Assembly (NCBI RefSeq): GCF_035046505.1
Contig: NC_089822.1
Location: forward strand, 106,232,807-106,296,806
Length of the DNA stretch: 64,000 bases
DNA from: Tiliqua scincoides
Taxonomy: Eukaryota > Chordata > Lepidosauria > Squamata > Scincidae
Direction: 5' to 3'
Position 1 is the stretch's first letter. Every line of letters begins with the position of its first letter. Below are positions 22,278 to 33,258 of the stretch, piece after piece. A program made the position numbers and the translations under genes. The notes beneath the pieces are model-generated. The model did not search any database, was not told the DNA's origin, and worked only from the letters and a program-made list of their open reading frames with translations.

Positions 22278-22363
22278 GCCCAATCCTATCCACATTTTCT
22301 TGGGAGAAAGCCCTATTGACTCTAATGGGACTTACTTCTGAGTAGATGTGCCAAGGATTGGGC
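22278..22363. mobile_element. Short Harbinger-like MITE
   Basis: Ends GCCCAATCCTATCC and AAGGATTGGGC, with ACTTACTTCTGAGTAGATGT inside. Confidence 0.8.
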
Positions 22364-22542
22364 TGGAAGACAGTAATGGTATCTCCAATACCCTGCACGG
22401 CTTTTCCTTGTGAGCCCTTCTCTCCCCACTGAAAATTGAGGCTCCACTAATAATCAATGAGATTATAATCACTCCAACAGGCTGCCTGACCCCCTCATAA
22501 TTATTCCACCCACCCCAATGGGCATGTGTACCCTTGATGGCA

Positions 22543-22565
22543 CATGTGTGTGTGTGTGTGTGTGG
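22543..22565. repeat. TG microsatellite
   Basis: About 10 TG units. Confidence 0.9.
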
Positions 22566-22669
22566 GGTGTCCACTTGCTAGTGCCAGAGAGTCCTGCTCA
22601 CTCAGATCGTGCATGAGGAGCACCAGGAGAACTACCTTCCCCCCTTTGAGTCCAGTACTGCCACTAGGG

Positions 22670-23225
22670 CAGTGTTTCTCAACCAGTGGTACTTGTACCA
22701 CCAGTGTACTTGTACCACTGGTGGTACTCAAAGTGGTGTCTGGTGGTACTCACAGGACCTCTGCCACCTGGCAGCGAGACCAGCAATGCAATGCAACATG
22801 CAGTAGGAGGCTTGGCTTGGCAGGCAGAGCTTCAGTGTGTCCTTTTCATTAGCTCAAAAAAGACCTCCCATCTGTCCTGAGTCTTTTACTGGTTTTTGTT
22901 GCATTTGTCTGGCCTTCCAATCCAGAAGTAACTGGTGATGACATCATTGCTAGTTACTTGTGGTGGTACTTCCAATAGGCAGTAGCATAGCTAGAGGGGG
23001 TGCAAAGCACTAAGTTTTACAAGGCGTCTCCCCACAGTGTGGAAGGGCCCCCCTGTTTGTTCCCACTGCCTGCAATGGCTCTAAAGGGGAGGAGGAAGGG
23101 CCCCTTGCATGCTTCAGTGAGGCTCCCTGCAGAATTTAGTGCTTCCCACCCCCTCTAGCTATGCCACTGCCAATAGGTGGGCCATGTAAAGTGGTACAGC
23201 AGGGGACAAATGTTGAGAAACGCTG
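22670..23225 (+). mobile_element. hAT-type element, host of a nested hAT MITE
   Basis: Starts CAGTGTTTCTCAACCAGTGG and ends GTTGAGAAACGCTG. The flanks CACTAGGG and CTCTACAG match at five of eight positions, a decayed target duplication. It resembles the element at 26852-27209. A second hAT MITE is inserted at 22980-23169. Confidence 0.75.
22980..23169. mobile_element. hAT MITE nested inside hAT element, perfect 8-bp duplication
   Basis: 190 bp with long inverted ends (CAGTAGCATAGCTAGAGGGG at the left; the right end reads CAGTGGCATAGCTAGAGGGG on the other strand). The target duplication is CCAATAGG at 22972-22979 and 23170-23177, inside the outer element. Confidence 0.9.
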
Positions 23226-23505
23226 CTCTACAGGAAGCAATGGTGATGAAGACAGTTATGCTGGATGTGGAGGTACCTCAGCCACCCCACCTGCTTCTCT
23301 GACCTCCAGCTTCCAGTGGTCACAGACTCACAGAGAAGATGGGCTCCCAGCATTCTCTCAGCAGGCCACTAGAGAAAGCAGTGGAGGCAGCAGCATTGGG
23401 GTTGGAGGAGGGAGATCAGCTGCTCCGCCCCTGTGAGCCTCACTGACCTTCCTCCTCTGGGTTCAGCAGGGTTGGCTCCACCATTTCCTCTAGCAGCCAC
23501 TAGAG

Positions 23506-23731
23506 CAGTGATTTTCAATCTTTTTCGTCTCATGGCACACTGACAAGGTACTAAAATTGTCAAGGCACACCATCAGATTTTGGACAGTTGACAAGGCATA
23601 CCTTGCTGTTGGTGTTGCTCATATCCCCAATGGTCCTATTAATAAATGACCCTCCACCAAACTCCCGTGGCACACCTGGGGACCATTCGTGGCATACCAG
23701 TTTGCCACGGCACAGTGGTTGAAAATGGCTG
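23506..23731 (-). mobile_element. hAT-type MITE with perfect 8-bp target duplication
   Basis: 226 bp, ends CAGTGATTTTCAATC and GGTTGAAAATGGCTG. The target duplication is CACTAGAG (23498-23505 and 23732-23739). It is the same family as 15408-15637 in the opposite orientation. Confidence 0.9.
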
Positions 23732-24040
23732 CACTAGAGGGTGGCCCTGGATTTGGAAGAGGGAGGTAAATTGTCTCCATCTTCCTCTTGTGAGCTAGTA
23801 CACAAGAACAGGATGACCTCAGACTCCATGCAGGTGGCAGGTTAAGGGAGGAGGTGATGGAAGTGGGGGGACAGGGGGCACAGATACCCCCACCAACTTC
23901 TCACCTCTCCCAAGTCACTGCCTGAGGCGAAGTTTTCAGCTTGCCTTGTGGACGGGCTGGCCCTGTCAATAGAACAAATTAGTTGCACCTATCGCACTTA
24001 AATAAGTAACTGTGGATCAGGGCAAGAGCTCAATGTATGT

Positions 24041-24215
24041 GTTTATTACATTTAACCCTTCCGAGTTGCTCAGGGATTGCATAGTTCTCTCTATCCCTTT
24101 TATTCTTTCATTAACCCTGTGAGGTTGGCTAGGCAGAATGATAATGACTTTTCCAGGTCAGGAGCTTGAACCCAGGTCTCCCCAGGTTCTGCCTGCTACA
24201 GCACATGGGTGATCT
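24041..24215 (-). mobile_element. MIR/CORE-type SINE, degraded
   Basis: Contains TTAACCCTGTGAGGTTGGCT and GCTTGAACCCAGGTCTCCCC in the order expected for a reverse-complement MIR-like SINE. Confidence 0.6.
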
Positions 24216-25200
24216 GGATTTCTTGGGTCTACCCCTTTTGTCCACATTACAGGCAGCCTGAATGGATTCCCACGAAGTAGATGACCTGTACTTTCTTTAC
24301 TTACTTTGCAAGGTATTGTAAGGAAAAATGTAAAAGTAGAGACCACCATACTTGCTGCCTTGACCATGAAAGAGAGGATGGTTATGACCCTCCATTTATG
24401 ATCCTGTTATATTTGTATACAAGCTTATGAAAAGTTTTGTTAGAGCTGTATCTATACCCGTTTCAAAATTATATACTGTAATTGCTGAGCTGTAAACACA
24501 ACCTTAAATTCGGTTTCTTGTTTCTTTTTAACTGTGACATCCTGTTCCATCAAGACTATATATCTTGAATGGGAATTAGCTGAATGTAAAAGTGCCTCAG
24601 TCACTTTTGTCTCAACTGCTTTTGTAGACCCTACTACACTGTCACTGAAATGACAGCGGTGGCAATACTGAGCATGGATTATTCTTCTGATCTCTGAATA
24701 GTGGTAACGCTGGAAGAGATTTTCAGCAGCCTCCAGTTGCTTTGCAGTCCAAAAAGAAGTTGATGAGAACTTCTGAAACAAAGCCTGAAATGCAGGTTGA
24801 AAGAACCAGATCTTTAGTCTCCACAAACAGCTGACGAGGAGGACATTAAAACCAGGATTAAAACCACAGTTCCTGATTTTGCATGAGCTACAGATCCAAA
24901 GTTTAAATAGGTCAGAATTTGGATGAGCATGAGCTGGGGAGGGAATATGCAGCTCAGGAGGGCTAGAATCACATGCACATAGTGGGAAACCAGGTTTTCC
25001 GTTATTTCTAAACCAGCCCCTGAGAGTGATTGTTAAATAAGTGCTTCTGTAACCATTTTGCTTATGATCTCTCCCTCTGGCCCCCTTGCAGGAGAAAGGC
25101 ATGTGCTTCAAGTAACTCTGGTTGACACTGGATACACCTGAACTCTAGCCTCTTGGGACAACTTGCCCTCTGCAGCAGCGTAACTGGCACCGCCTAGACA

Positions 25201-25356
25201 ATGTGGTTGAATGAAGGCTTAGGATGTGATGTGGAGGCAGGATTCAATTACTCCAAGCTGTGTGACAACAGCTCTGGTTGCAAGAGCCAAGAACAGCGGC
25301 CCAAGACCCTGCGGGATTTCTACTATGATTGTTATAACTGTACTATAACAATTGTG
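25201..25356 (+). CDS. GPR156: GPR156 coding exon 1 (N-terminus)
   Basis: This 52-codon exon is too short to stand out as an open frame. It encodes MWLNEGLGCDVEAGFNYSKL, CDNSSGCKSQEQRPKTLRDF and YYDCYNCTITIV. It aligns with the human N-terminus (INCSELCDS, then RRPLHDLCKTTIT). The start is ATG 25201: the in-frame TAG at 25195-25197 excludes anything further upstream in this exon. Three N-glycosylation sequons (N16-Y-S, N23-S-S, N46-C-T) fit an extracellular N-terminus. No signal peptide and no Venus-flytrap domain are present, as in the family. The donor is GTG|GTAAAT; phase 0 joins cleanly to the exon at 29526. Confidence 0.85.
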
Positions 25357-25670
25357 GTAAATATAAGGAAGGCGTTTTAATTTTGAATACAGTGTTCTTC
25401 ATGTACACGTGCTGCTTGCCATAATGATGGCTCCATTGGAATGTTCTAGTTGTAATATTAGGGTGGTGCTTCCATCACTACCTCTTGAACGGCAAATAAG
25501 GAAAGAATGTAATCCATGTGGGTTGTGATCTCTGAAGCTACAGCTAAGGGGTTCCTAAGGGGTTCCTCTGAACTTGGATATGTAGCAATTCCCCCCTCCC
25601 GCTCCACATCATGTAGCTGAGAAAGTGGTTGGTGCACTACACAAGTTGTCACATGAGAAAAATGTGGTAT

Positions 25671-25812
25671 CTTGGGCTGGAGTGTTGGATAGGATCAGAG
25701 AAACCAGGGTTTATATCTCCCCTCAGTCACGGAGCTCAGTGACTGATGATGGACTAGTCATCAGCCTCACATACTTCACATGGAGGCTGTAAGGATAACA
25801 TAGCTCTTTTAA
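25671..25812 (+). mobile_element. MIR-like SINE fragment
   Basis: CCAGGGTTTATATCTCCCC, then a core-like GAGGCTGTAAGGATAACATA. Weak and partial. Confidence 0.45.
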
Positions 25813-26022
25813 GGAATGGCAGAATGAAAATTAAATTATAATGCAATAGTAGTACCAATATAAATATTGAATTATTGGTCCAACAATGATGCAGAGTATT
25901 GTGTAAATGTATTAAAATGTGTCTAAGAGCAAGATTAGAGAATAGCAAGACTGAAATGAGATAAGGGAAGGTGTGTCTGTGAAATGTCTGAGAATGCAGC
26001 TATTCACATTCTACAGGCAGAA

Positions 26023-26025
26023 TTT

Positions 26026-26121
<96 letters not shown>

Positions 26122-26126
26122 TTTCT
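26023..26126. repeat. TTTC microsatellite
   Basis: About 26 nearly perfect TTTC units. The apparent LSFFLSFF peptide is only its translation. Confidence 0.97.
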
Positions 26127-26274
26127 AAAAGTGTCAGCATCCTGCCCTTTTCTCATCAGCGTTTATGATCCTCTCCAAGAATCCACCTTGTCAGGTTGGA
26201 CCACATGCAATCATGCAAACATCTCTAGCCATTTTGCTAATATTCAAGGATGAAACAGGCTGAAAGGGAACCAA

Positions 26275-26467
26275 GGGTGCAATCCTAACCCCTTATGTCA
26301 GTCCAACTCTGACATGAGGGCAATGCAGCTCTGAGGTAAGGGAACAAACATTTCCTTACTTTGAGGAGGACTCCGTGAGTGACACCCAACTGCAGGATGC
26401 AGCACTCCCATTGACACTGCTATGCCAGTGCTGGAAAGCACTGACATAAGGGGTTAGGATTGTGCCC
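26275..26467. mobile_element. Harbinger-like MITE (long form)
   Basis: Well-preserved inverted ends: GGGTGCAATCCTAACCCCTT at the left, and GGGCACAATCCTAACCCCTT read from the right on the other strand. CAA flanks both sides (26272-26274 and 26468-26470). Confidence 0.85.
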
Positions 26468-26851
26468 CAAGAGAACTAGCAGTGGGAAGCAGCTTGTGTG
26501 GTTCAAGTTGGACCAGAGGCAAATAGCTTTATCCACAAATGGAGTGTAAAGTTGTCTTCCAATAAGAAATGATAACCTATTGCCTTGAAGAATGCCTCTA
26601 TTGGGTGTCACTCTGAAAATGCTGTGGTAGTGGAGAGACTCCATTGTCTCATCGCTATCATGGCATAATATGTCAAAAAGATTTTATGTCTCGTTTTGTC
26701 CACTTTAGTGAAGACATGCTAAAAGTACTGTGTTTTTTTTTACATCTGTCTTCCTAGTTCCAGATACTGGAGCTGTTTGTATCAGTACCTAACTCTGAAA
26801 ATCAGAAGTTGCTATGTAAAAGTGTTTTAGAACACTTTTGTAGAAGTGTTT

Positions 26852-27209
26852 GAGTGTTTCTCAACCTGTGGGTACTCATACCACTGGTGGTACTTGAGGT
26901 GGTGTCTGGTGGTACTTGCAGGACCCCTAGACCCCCACCATTGGGCAGTGAGACTAGCAATGCAATGCAACAAGCAGCAGTAAGAGGCTAGTCTTGGCAG
27001 GCAAAGCTCCAGCATGCTCTTTTTAAATGCTCGAGAAAGCCCTCCAGTTTGCCCTGAGCCTCTTATCAGTGTTTTTCGTGTTGCATCTGACCTCCCAATC
27101 CGGAAATAACAGGTGATGACATAATCTTCAGTTACTTCCAGTGGTACATCCAAAAAGTGGGCCGTGCTAAGTTGTACAGTGGGGGGGGGGGAAACGTTGA
27201 GAAATGCTG
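26852..27209 (+). mobile_element. hAT-type element
   Basis: Starts GAGTGTTTCTCAACCTGTGG and ends GTTGAGAAATGCTG. Colinear with 22670-23225 minus its nested insertion. It contains a G-run at 27180-27191. The target duplication is not clear. Confidence 0.7.
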
Positions 27210-27740
27210 TTTTACAATATTCTCTCTGTTGATGCTGAGTTCAAACATTAACGGTTCAGTCCTAAAGAATGTGTAAACACTTCCCCCCCACCCTGATGCA
27301 AATCTAGAGTTATCCAGACTTTGTTACACATGGTTGTAGTACAGTATGTAGCTTGCCTCCCACAATACAGTTAAGACACTGTAGGACACCAAAATGATAC
27401 TGTCACTTTTCAAAAATTTTGTACAGTTACATTTTAATTAAAGGATTATTGTTGCTGATGAACAAGGTGGGGCCCCCTTATTTTCTTTTAGTTCCATGGA
27501 ATTTTCATTTCCCCTCATATTTGTGCTGCCACATCTATATCTATTGGGGAGGGGGAATGTTCAACTGAAAACCATGAACTGTGCTGGACTTGTGAACAAA
27601 GTTGGTCAGTCATACTTGACATTCTGCTGCTGTCCATCGGCAAATGAGCACACTACATACCGCACAAATAGAATTTGGTAAGAATACACTTTGAGCCCTA
27701 ATGTTTTATTTTTAGGAGGATTTTATTCCATATTCTAAAT

Positions 27741-28063
27741 CAGGGGTGTCAAACTCGTTTCATACAGAGGGCTGAATAGCATTCAAGATGCCTGCTAAGG
27801 GCCGGAAGTGATGTCATTAAACAGGTCTTTCTTAACCAAAAATAAGCACTTTTCTCACTTAGGAACTCATTAGCTGCAAATGACAGAAGTGAAAATATGC
27901 AAATCTTGATCATATTTCAAGATATGGGAGAGCCCAATTTTCGTGTGGGCTGCCCTTTCAGCAGTAACTCCTTAGCACTGCTCAGCAGCTGAGAACCTGA
28001 GGACTGGATAAAAAGCTTCCGCAGGCCACATCCGGCCCCCAGGTCTTATGTTTGACAGCCCTG
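27741..28063 (+). mobile_element. hAT (Charlie-like) MITE with perfect 8-bp target duplication
   Basis: 323 bp, starts CAGGGGTGTCAAACTCGTTT and ends ATGTTTGACAGCCCTG. The target duplication is TTCTAAAT (27733-27740 and 28064-28071). The CAGGGGTGTCAAACTC end is typical of Charlie-type hAT elements. Confidence 0.92.
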
Positions 28064-28071
28064 TTCTAAAT

Positions 28072-29525
28072 GGTCTTGTATAGCATTCAGAACCAGAAAG
28101 CAAAGCAAGTTCATGAGCCCTGCGTATTTTCAGTCTGGGTTCAAAACATGAGTTGAGTTGTGTGAGTCATTGCTATAAATGCAGGCTGTGATGTTGCTGT
28201 TCCCAGCGCAGTCTAGGAAGCTTGGCTATTCATGTTCAAATGTTGCACCTTTGCTGGCAACAAATGTCTCATGCTGTTGGTTCACCATGAACCTATGTCA
28301 AGCCTGAATTGAAAACAGGCAGACTTTCCACATGTGCAAGGATTGTGTGAAGCAAATAGCTTCAGAACTGAAAAGTCAAATTCACTTCCCTGTCATTTAA
28401 TTGTTCCCAGTGCAGCTAAGAAGAATGCATTCAAACAGAACAACTTAAGGCAGGATCCTCATCATATAAAATGCGGTCTTTCTTCTTTAACAGGCTTTTG
28501 GTGTTAAGGAAGGGGCATGAAGGAATTTACAGTATTTTTTTAACTGTTGGCATTGCTGCTTTCACTAAGTTGGCTGATGAGCTCTCAAACTGTGCTGCTT
28601 CTTGTGGGGTATGCTTTTGTTAGACAAGAATTCTCCAAAGGGTTCTCAGGGCCAGCCATCCAGCGAGACTGCCTGATCAAGCAACAAAAGTTTGGAGTGG
28701 CATTTCATGCAGCCTCTGTTAATCTGTTGCCTGATGGACTCATTGTATCCCAGCCATCCCATGCCCCCAAACTTAACCTCCAATGACAGCAAAAGCCACT
28801 GTGCCTCCCGATGACTGCTCCTGCCTCTTGGCTTGCTCCCAGCTGCGCCTTCTGCTGGAAAAGCAGAGGGTGGAATTGGGGATTGGAAGAAGTGGTCACT
28901 CTGACCAGTTATGCCTCCACTCCCCCCTTGTTCTGGTCTCATTCCCACCCTCCGTCTCTTCTGTACCTTGACTGGGTACCTGGGAGCAGGGGTGGAAGAG
29001 CCACTATCAGGGAATACTGGAGCCAAGTAATGAGGATAACTGCAATAGCAGCCTCTAGAAAAAATTAGAATGGGGCAGGAAAGAGAAAGGAGAAATGAAA
29101 ATGGGGGGCTAGCAAGGCTGCTGAGAGCTGGCATTGGACCTGGAGCAAGATGCCTTATTGGGCCCCCTGCCTAAATTTCCCTGCAATTTAGTCCCTGCAA
29201 CAAGTGCAATTTCCCTGTAGTTTGTTTTGTCATAGCCAGGGCCCCATGGAAGCCTAGGCCCTGGGGATTTTGCCCCCCTGCCCCCTTTCCTCAGGCCTGT
29301 GAGCTAGGAAGGAAACGTAGCAAGGATTGCGTAGGGATGGTCAATGTTCTCACTGAGGGGAGGAACCAACTGGAGTTTGGGATGTTGGGGCACTCTGTAC
29401 ACCAAAAGGAAAAGATGGAAATGTTGGTGTGTGGGCTGCACCTTGCTTCTCTAACCGCAGGTGTCACAGGGGTAAAGGCCAGAGTTGGGTGTTCTTATTG
29501 CTTGTCATCTTTTATCATTCCTCAG
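28072..29525. other. GPR156 intron 1, 3' part, no gene seen
   Basis: Unique-looking sequence. Several overlapping open frames at 28550-29140 have no recognisable domain. It ends in a pyrimidine-rich acceptor (CATTCCTCAG). Confidence 0.35.
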
Positions 29526-29662
29526 CCGTCATCTGAGACCAGTTGTAAAAGCACCCCCTCCTCTTCAGCTGCCCTCTTGAGAATTGTCTGGGTCTTTCTT
29601 ACTGGGGGAGTCCTGCTCAGTTTCTTCTTTCTCATCTTCACAATTCACTTCAGAAAGAATAG
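29526..29662 (+). CDS. GPR156: GPR156 coding exon 2 (TM1)
   Basis: 137-bp exon encoding residues 53-97 and two bases of codon 98. A serine-rich linker (PSSETSCKSTPSSSAALL) leads into transmembrane helix 1, residues about 69-93 (RIVWVFLTGGVLLSFFFLIF), then the basic stop FRKNR. It aligns with human LLGIVWTFLSCGLLLILFF and TIHCRKNR. The acceptor is CATTCCTCAG|CCG and the donor AATAG|GTAAGG. Confidence 0.93.
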
Positions 29663-29945
29663 GTAAGGCCAGGTGCATATCGTGGAGATGTCTTTTCCTC
29701 TTTGTTAATAACTGGGCAAACTATAAACAAGTGTATAGAAGAGAGAATTTCAGCAGGTGCAACTTGTCATCCCATAGATGACAAGCTGCACCTGCTGAAA
29801 TTATCTCTCCTACACAATTTTAAAGGTCCAGGATCCCTAAAGTTGAAAGTTTGAGCACCCCTGCTGTTGAGCAATCAAAGATGTTTTTTTTTCTCTGTAA
29901 TTTGAAAAAAAAAATGCTATGATATGAAAAGAGCAAAACAGAATA

Positions 29946-30366
29946 TAGGCATGCCCCCTTAACCACAGTGGATACGTTCCCCCCCTTCCCATGGATACTG
30001 GAACAGTGGATAAAAGTGAACCCCACACTTCGTATGGCACCAAGCACTCCTGTCTCTTCTGCAGCCTATTCTGGAATGCTAGAAGAGAAACACAGGAAGT
30101 AGTTGTCCGGAACATTAGAGGAGGGAGACAGCCAGAATGCTAACAGGAAGCAAGAAGCTTCCTCCTTCCTACTAGCATTCTCTTAGTCTCCCTCCTCTAG
30201 CATTCTGGATGGCTGCTTCTCACATTCCTCTTCTAGCATTCTATAACAGGGTGCGCAGGAGTGCTTGGCACCACAGTAAAGGAAATAGATAAGTAATGAG
30301 TGGGGGGGGGGAGAGGGAGAACCAGAGATATGTGAATCTTCGGGTACAGGGAAGGGATTATGCCTG
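29946..30366. mobile_element. Tigger/mariner-like non-autonomous DNA transposon
   Basis: Left end TAGGCATGCCCCCTTAACCA, right end GGGATTATGCCTG, flanked by TA (29944-29945 and 30367-30368). An internal inverted segment around TCCCTCCTCTAGCATTCTGG occurs in both orientations near 30105-30240. Confidence 0.6.
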
Positions 30367-30779
30367 TATTAAAACATTGAACAAGAGTATGTCATGAATG
30401 GACATTAGTTTAGATGAGCTTTAAAAGGGGATTACCGTAGATAAATTCACAGAGGTGAAGTCTGTTAATGGCTACTAGTTATGATGACTGGATGGTCAAT
30501 CCAGATTCAGAGGTAGTGTGCCTTGGAGTTGAAATACCAATACCACAGTGGGAGATGGTAATTTGCCTACATTTCCTGCTTGTGGGTTTTGTAGTCGTAC
30601 TTTTTGGTTGGCTCCGATGAGAAATGGCCAAATGAAGACTTTGGGTTTGGTCCAGAAAGTATCTTATGTTCTTAAAATTTTATGGCATGAGTTGGATGGG
30701 TGAGGACTTGATCTGTTGGCCTAACTCATTTTTTAATCACTCATGCATCATGTTGTTTTAACTCTTTTGTATTCTGTAG

Positions 30780-30915
30780 GATTGTGAAGATGTCCAGTCC
30801 CAACCTGAATGTAGTGACTCTTCTGGGCAGTGGCTTGACTTACAGTAGTGCTTATCTCTTTGGACTTGAAAGACAGACTCCATTAACCAGACAATCCATG
30901 GAGATGCTTGTTCAG
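30780..30915 (+). CDS. GPR156: GPR156 coding exon 3 (TM2)
   Basis: 136-bp exon encoding residues 98-143. VKMSSPNLNVVTLLGSGLTY then SSAYLFGL forms the first intracellular loop and helix 2 (about 108-127), almost identical to human VKMSSPNLNIVTLLGSCLTY. The following loop (ERQTPLTRQSMEMLVQ) is more variable. The acceptor is TTCTGTAG|G and the donor CAG|GTGCAT. Phase 2 in, phase 0 out. Confidence 0.95.
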
Positions 30916-32225
30916 GTGCATAAAAGCAATTTGGGAGAAGAAAATATGGCATTTAACGCGCATTGCATTTGTGGGGGCACATTTATATTGCAAGTTAGCT
31001 GGAATCTAGAGAAACACATGAAGAGGTGCAGCCGGGTTCCCCCCCCCCAGTTTTACTTTGTGAAGTGACCCCACCAGAGCCCTGAAAGTCTGTTTTAAAG
31101 AGGGAACCTGCCTCTGCTTTGTAAATGGCAGGTAGAGAGCCACTGACTGCACTTTTAGAGGAAGCATGCAGAGGCAGTTGAGCAATTTGTCTGCTGGGTA
31201 GATTGACAGATTGCAGAGGACTCCATGGAGAGCTGTTCGATCTCCTTTGTCTGACCTGTTGTAAAAGGGGGGGGGGGGGAGAAGTGGCAGACACTGAAAA
31301 TGAGAACATCCTGTACTGATCAGCTCTTGGTCATTTCATCAGTTATTTTGCTGTTCTGTTTACCATATCATAAGGCAAAAGGGGCACAGGGTAGCAAAAC
31401 ACCTGCGAGTTGCAAGACGCTGGTTTCAGCTATGCAGCATTTCTGTTGCTACTTCTCAACCCCCTGGACAAGTTCATCAATGGCAACTGATTTACAGCTC
31501 CCTGGACAATTACTATATACTACCTTTAAACAGAATCAGTAATCGGGGTTTTTTCTGTCATTCTGTCCTGTCCTCTCGGGCTGCAAGTAGACATGATGCA
31601 GGAAAACCATGATTAGAATCTCCTTGAAAACATTTAATAGCAGAAAGGGACACATATCTTTTCTCCATGGGGCAAATAGGCATGTGTGTCAGTCAGGAAA
31701 ATTGAGCATGGGAAAGATTAAAGCCCTGAAAGACCAAAGGACATTCTTGATTCCAGATCTTTCACATTATTAATATTAGTGATGAAAGACAGACATAGAT
31801 CTATAATGAATCTTTACGTCTGACTTCCAAAGAGAGTATTTACAAATTATTGTTTATGTGGTAGACACTTCCTGGTTATCTGGAATGCCTTCAGATTTAT
31901 GTTAGTTTTTCTATGAGTGCCATATCTCTATATTTGGTGAGTCTGCAGTCCCTAGTTATTATTAGAAGGTGGTTCTGCAACATATTAAAGGTGTTGTAAA
32001 TTATAATTTTTTAAAATCCTATTGTGGTTTTGTTAGGCTGTGGGCAAGGATATGTAAGAAATAATAAGACTACTGTTAGCAACATGTCGATGTCTGCTTG
32101 TATTCTGTTAGCACAGAATCGGAGAACGTCTCTTCCATGCAGTTGCCATTCATAAAGATATGAAAACAATGTGATACAGTTTGCTGATGCATAAGCATAT
32201 CTGTTATAAACAATTTTGGTAATAA
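30916..32225. other. GPR156 intron 3, no gene seen
   Basis: No recognised repeat or coding segment. A homopolymer G run lies at 31267-31280. Confidence 0.35.
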
Positions 32226-32345
32226 CAACAATAATAATAATAATAATACAGGTATTTCTATACCGCCTTTCTTGGTTGTCAGATTTCTCCTCAGACTTTA
32301 TTCAAGGCGGTTTACATAGGCAGGCTGTTCTAAATCCCCGTAGGA
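32226..32345 (-). mobile_element. L2-type LINE/SINE 3' tail
   Basis: An AAT-repeat tail at the left (about 32227-32250) followed by 'TTTCTATACCGCCTTTCTTG' and 'TATTCAAGGCGGTTTACATA', the reverse complement of a common L2-style 3' end. Confidence 0.6.
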
Positions 32346-32677
32346 ATTTTTACAATTGAAGAAAGGTTCTATCTTTCAAGAACCACAACATTTCAGATGG
32401 ATCTTTCTGATCTGGTATCACAGTTCCTGTGATATTCTGGCCTCCAGTTTCCTCCCACGCAAGCTGACAGGATTCACACAGACAACAAAGAGTTTTGCAA
32501 ATCACTGGACTCTAAATGATATTGGAATATTATGATGCCTAGATAAAATATGACACAAAATGTATTATTGGCGAACCAACTTCTTGATGACACTTCTATT
32601 TCTCTTTATGCTCTTTTTGTTAAATTTATATTTTAAAGCTTAAAAAAAGATTCCTCACATCATGATTCTTAGCCTTA

Positions 32678-32767
32678 GGCTGCAATCCTAACCGCACTTT
32701 CCTGAGAGTAAGCCCCATTGAACAAAATAGGACTTACTTCTGAGTAGACCCGGTTAGGATTGTGCCC
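32678..32767 (+). mobile_element. Short Harbinger-like MITE with TTA target duplication, 40 bp before GPR156 exon 4
   Basis: 90 bp, starts GGCTGCAATCCTAACCGCAC and ends GGTTAGGATTGTGCCC. TTA flanks both sides (32675-32677 and 32768-32770). It is about 90% identical by eye to the copy at 40559-40648 and in the same orientation. Confidence 0.92.
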
Positions 32768-32807
32768 TTAGTCTCTCTGTCTCTCTCCTCCCCCTTGCTC
32801 CTCCCAG

Positions 32808-32918
32808 GTGAGAATCTGCTTGCTATGTATTGGGATGACCCTGGTTTTTGGTCCCATCCTGGGAAAAAGTTGGCGGCTGTATAAAGTGTTCACTCAGCAG
32901 GTTCCAGACAAGAGAGTG
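32808..32918 (+). CDS. GPR156: GPR156 coding exon 4 (TM3)
   Basis: 111-bp exon, phase 0 at both ends, residues 144-180. It encodes helix 3 and the second intracellular loop: ICLLCIGMTLVFGPILGKSW then RLYKVFTQQVPDKRV. It is very close to human MLCIGTSLVFGPILGKSWRL, and this FGPILGKSWR/KVF segment is the class C GABA-B-like signature. The acceptor is TGCTCCTCCCAG|GTG with an excellent CT tract; the donor is GTG|GTGAGT. Confidence 0.96.
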
Positions 32919-32995
32919 GTGAGTTCCCATAGTGTACATGCAGCTCTTTGCAGTTAAGTGGATATAAGACTGTGCTTAAGAAAAATGTCTTAGAC

Positions 32996-33258
32996 TAGGG
33001 TTTCCAAACTGAGTTGCGATGCCCTGAAGTGCCATGAAGCACTCCTTGGGGAACTGTGGGCCATCAGCCGGCTGGCAGCAAGACTGTGTGGCATACTGGA
33101 AATGGCCAGTAAGAGGGTCTGCTTGGTGGGCAGAGCTCCTGCACACAGCCTCTTACAAACTATTTTCAATGTCCCGTGAGGATTCAGAACTCTGAAGTAA
33201 CTGGTGATGACACCATCACCAGTCACTTCTGGAAGCCACGAGTTGCTGAAGATTGCGG
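32996..33258. mobile_element. hAT-type element fragment
   Basis: Starts TAGGGTTTCCAAACTGAGTT, like the element at 62862, and contains GTAACTGGTGATGACACCAT, shared with 22670 and 26852. The right end is missing. Confidence 0.5.

Noticed and set aside
25984-26253. Open frame with a repeating LSFF peptide, possible membrane protein
   Set aside because: Pure translation of the TTTC microsatellite.
28547-28786. Open frame beginning MALLLSLSWLMSS as a GPR156 signal-peptide exon
   Set aside because: No donor in phase with the next exon and no similarity to the receptor; the exon at 25201 fits in homology and phase.
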